Assembly: GCA_025356185.1 (NCBI GenBank)
Contig: JANXUN010000128.1
Location: forward strand, 1 to 7,190
DNA from: Gemmatimonadaceae bacterium
GTDB lineage: Bacteria > Gemmatimonadota > Gemmatimonadetes > Gemmatimonadales > Gemmatimonadaceae
Direction of reading: 5' to 3'
Length of the DNA: 7,190 nucleotides
Position numbers and translations under genes: made by a program. Positions 5,105 to 7,190 of this stretch are shown here, in pieces (position 1 is the stretch's first letter; each line of letters opens with the position of its first letter). The notes beneath the pieces are model-generated. The model was not told the DNA's origin. It worked only from the letters and a program-made list of their open reading frames with translations, and searched no databases.

Positions 5105-7190
5105 TCACATTCCCAACGACAGCCCGATGCGCAGTTGTCGCGGCTCGACGGGGTGAAAGTGAATATCCTCGACACCAGCAGTCGATTCACCTGCAAGTCG
5201 CGACGCGTAAAAGTATTGAACGTCGCGCGAGCGTGCTCCTAACAAATTGAGCACGCTCGCCGACACGCGCGCGCGACCCAACGAGTAACCAACGCTGCTG
5301 TTGACGAGCGTGGTTGGTGTGCCGCGCACACTGTTGTCTTCAATAAGTGGATGTGCGCCAAAATGCCGAACGCGCAACACGGCAAAAATGCCGCGCATTG
5401 TGGGTTCCCACGAAATGCCAGCCGCGATCACGTTCTCAAGCGCGCCGGGCACAAACTGCGCACCCCTCGGCTCGTCGACGTAGCGTGCACGCGTGAACGA
5501 AATGTCTGCATCAACCGTGAGTCGCGGATCGGGGCGCCAAAAATTTGCGACGGTGACGCCCGTGCGACGACTGCGTCCCTGTGGCTCGGTCGTACCGGCA
5601 TCGCCGACAAACAACAGCTCGCTGTCGAGCGACAAATACCACAACGACGCCGACGAGCGAAAGCCGTTTGTTGTGGACGTGCGAACACCGACTTCACCGC
5701 CGCGTGAACGCACCAGCGGATCGACGCGCGAAACAGCAGACCCACTTGTTGGATCGACGGAGATCGTGCTACCGCGCGCATCGTTGCTATGAAATCCCAG
5801 TCCGCCGCCCACATAAAACTCGGTGCCGTTAAACGGGCCAAACGCGATCGATGCCTTCGGACTGGTGATAGCCGCGGAACGTGATCCGGAGTTCTCGGCG
5901 CGATCACTCGCGACGTCAAACGCGTAGCCATCTTCGCGCAATCCAAAAATCGTGCGAACGTGTGGCGTCCATCGTGATTCGACGCTGGTCCACAGCGCAG
6001 CACTACCCTCGCCGATCTTGTCGGCGCGCACGGCTTCGGCTCGCACACGTTGCTGCGATCGATTGAGTGACACGTTCGCGTCGTCGTACCGACTTTGCAC
6101 GCCAATGCGCACGACGTGATCAACGCCGAACAGCTGAGCGGCGCGCGTGTATTCCGCGTCTAACCCGCCAATCGAGCGGTGATCGGCCTGTTCTATCTGA
6201 TCTCCGCGTGTGGCGTCATCGAGAAAGTACGTGAAGTTGGAATACAGATTGAACGCGTAACGCACCGCGTACGCATCAACGCGCAGCAGACCACTGTTCA
6301 TCGCGCGCCGCCACGACAACGACAGACTGTGCCGATCGGTGGCGCCGCCGAGTGTCGGATCGATCTGCCCGAAGCGCGACACCTCGCCGTCAATCACAGC
6401 ACGTGACGGAATCTGATCAGACGAATTCCAACGATTTGTATACGCAAGTCCCAACAGCGACAGCTCGTTGCGTCCACTGCGCCACGTCCACCGACCCATA
6501 CCGCTGTATTTCCGCAGTCCCTCGGCGATATCCCACGGTCCGTCGTAACGCTTCGCTTCTCCGCCTAACAAGAAGGTACTGTTGCCAACAGTTGTGCTGC
6601 CCGCGAGGACCGTGCGCGCGTAACCCCACGCGCCGCCTTCTGCATGCGCAATCGGCTGCGTCAGCGTGCGCGCGAGATGCAACGTCGCACCACCGGCTGC
6701 ACCAAAATCGCCGAGTTCGGCGTAGTAGGTGCCGAGCTTGTATTCGAGATGATCAACGAGCTCGGGAATGAGCATGTTGAGATCGGAATAGCCTTGTCCG
6801 TGCGCGTGCGTGGGCATGTTGAGCGGCATCGATTCAATGCGCGTCTCGAAATCGGTGCCGTGATCGAGGTTGAATCCGCGCACAAACATTTGATTCGCTT
6901 TGCCGTCGCCCGAGTGCTGGGTGAGAATCATGCCGGGGACGTTCTCTAGGATTTCTCCTTCACGCACGAGCGGACGCAGCCTGAGGTCTGCGCGTCCGAT
7001 GCGTCCTTGCGACGCGCTTTGCGCCACGCCTGAGAGATTGTCGGCTCGGCCGACGACCCTGACGGTGGTGAGGGCCGTCGCGCTATCGCGTCTGACGCTA
7101 TCACGTCTTGCGCTATCGCCCCGGACGCGCAGCAGGGAATCGGCCTTCGCACGCCCAGCGACCGAGTCGGCCTGCTGAGCAGCTGCGGTA
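5105..7190 (-). CDS. TonB-dependent outer-membrane receptor; N-terminal signal region beyond the right edge
   Basis: This is an outer-membrane gated channel that imports a ligand using TonB energy. The open frame continues without a stop to the window edge, giving 694 visible residues; a GTG at 7027 is internal, not the start. The visible N-terminus (AAAQQADSV) looks like a signal-peptide end, followed by a short Arg/Asp/Ser repeat and TTVRVVGRA, a plausible TonB-box-like strand. The plug (about 45-165) has VREGEILENVPGMI, QHSGDGKANQMFVRGFNLD, HGTDF and THAHGQGYSDLNMLIPELV, which mark a recognisable subfamily of receptors of unsettled ligand. The rest is beta-barrel, with the late SVLNLLGARSRDVQYFY and HFHPVEPRQLRIGL motifs common in this group. 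The protein ends in Met rather than the aromatic residue usual for outer-membrane barrels. There is no CarboxypepD-like N-terminal extension in the visible part. Histidines in the plug and tail hint at a metal-linked ligand, but this is speculation. Confidence 0.93.
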   Translation of the reverse strand, partial: TAAAQQADSVAGRAKADSLLRVRGDSARRDSVRRDSATALTTVRVVGRADNLSGVAQSASQGRIGRADLRLRPLVREGEILENVPGMILTQHSGDGKANQMFVRGFNLDHGTDFETRIESMPLNMPTHAHGQGYSDLNMLIPELVDHLEYKLGTYYAELGDFGAAGGATLHLARTLTQPIAHAEGGAWGYARTVLAGSTTVGNSTFLLGGEAKRYDGPWDIAEGLRKYSGMGRWTWRSGRNELSLLGLAYTNRWNSSDQIPSRAVIDGEVSRFGQIDPTLGGATDRHSLSLSWRRAMNSGLLRVDAYAVRYAFNLYSNFTYFLDDATRGDQIEQADHRSIGGLDAEYTRAAQLFGVDHVVRIGVQSRYDDANVSLNRSQQRVRAEAVRADKIGEGSAALWTSVESRWTPHVRTIFGLREDGYAFDVASDRAENSGSRSAAITSPKASIAFGPFNGTEFYVGGGLGFHSNDARGSTISVDPTSGSAVSRVDPLVRSRGGEVGVRTSTTNGFRSSASLWYLSLDSELLFVGDAGTTEPQGRSRRTGVTVANFWRPDPRLTVDADISFTRARYVDEPRGAQFVPGALENVIAAGISWEPTMRGIFAVLRVRHFGAHPLIEDNSVRGTPTTLVNSSVGYSLGRARVSASVLNLLGARSRDVQYFYASRLAGESTAGVEDIHFHPVEPRQLRIGLSLGM
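5227..5260. repeat. Perfect 12-bp inverted repeat with a 10-base spacer
   Basis: GCGAGCGTGCTC (5227-5238) and GAGCACGCTCGC (5249-5260) are exact reverse complements around the spacer CTAACAAATT. The element lies inside the receptor coding sequence, over its SVLNLLGARS motif, about 120 bases before the stop. It would make a strong hairpin in the mRNA. Codon choice for the conserved motif may explain it, so a function is not claimed. Confidence 0.9.
7081..7125. repeat. Three 15-bp imperfect tandem repeats coding a pentapeptide repeat
   Basis: Units at 7081-7095, 7096-7110 and 7111-7125 each begin CGCTATC; the second and third each match the first at 12 of 15 positions. Read on the minus strand inside the receptor they encode GDSAR, RDSVR, RDSAT. 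This makes a charged, probably flexible linker between the signal peptide and the TonB-box/plug. Confidence 0.85.

Overview
The window reads as a piece of a fairly GC-rich bacterial chromosome, most likely Gemmatimonadota or a close relative. This is inferred from a soluble Ser/Thr kinase fused to a TPR-like tail, TPR-protein endings of the kind common in that phylum, an exported Tat-signal DsrE-like protein, and a TonB-dependent receptor, which implies a two-membrane cell envelope. No rRNA, tRNA, CRISPR array or transposase was found.

Left block (1-3866, all minus strand, read right to left): a signalling cluster. A cytosolic Ser/Thr protein kinase with a helical-repeat tail comes first (3866-1920), then an OmpR-class response regulator (1843-1172), then a membrane sensor histidine kinase (1162 to beyond the left edge). 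The histidine kinase is interrupted by a +1 frameshift in its HAMP domain. Once corrected, the reading continues through a clear H-box and into the N-box, where the window ends.

Middle (3867-4409): no intact gene, but not empty. Two C-terminal gene remnants lie back to back. One, on the minus strand (4122-3937), looks like the end of a citrate synthase/citryl-CoA lyase-type protein. The other, on the plus strand (4121-4354), is the end of a TPR protein with an in-frame stop where a tyrosine is expected. Both lose recognisable sequence at the same point near 4120-4130, which marks a rearrangement breakpoint or an assembly join.

Right block (4410-7190): a plus-strand Tat-exported DsrE-like protein with a strong ribosome binding site (4410-5075) converges, with only 29 bases between the stops, on a minus-strand TonB-dependent receptor (5105 to beyond the right edge). 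The receptor lacks only its N-terminal signal region in this window. It carries a three-unit pentapeptide repeat before the plug and a perfect 12-bp inverted repeat near its 3' end.

Functionally, the left block is a phospho-signalling module that may combine Ser/Thr and His-Asp phosphorylation. The right block concerns the envelope: outer-membrane uptake of an unknown ligand and an exported thiol-containing protein. Nothing in the sequence proves that the two blocks work together.
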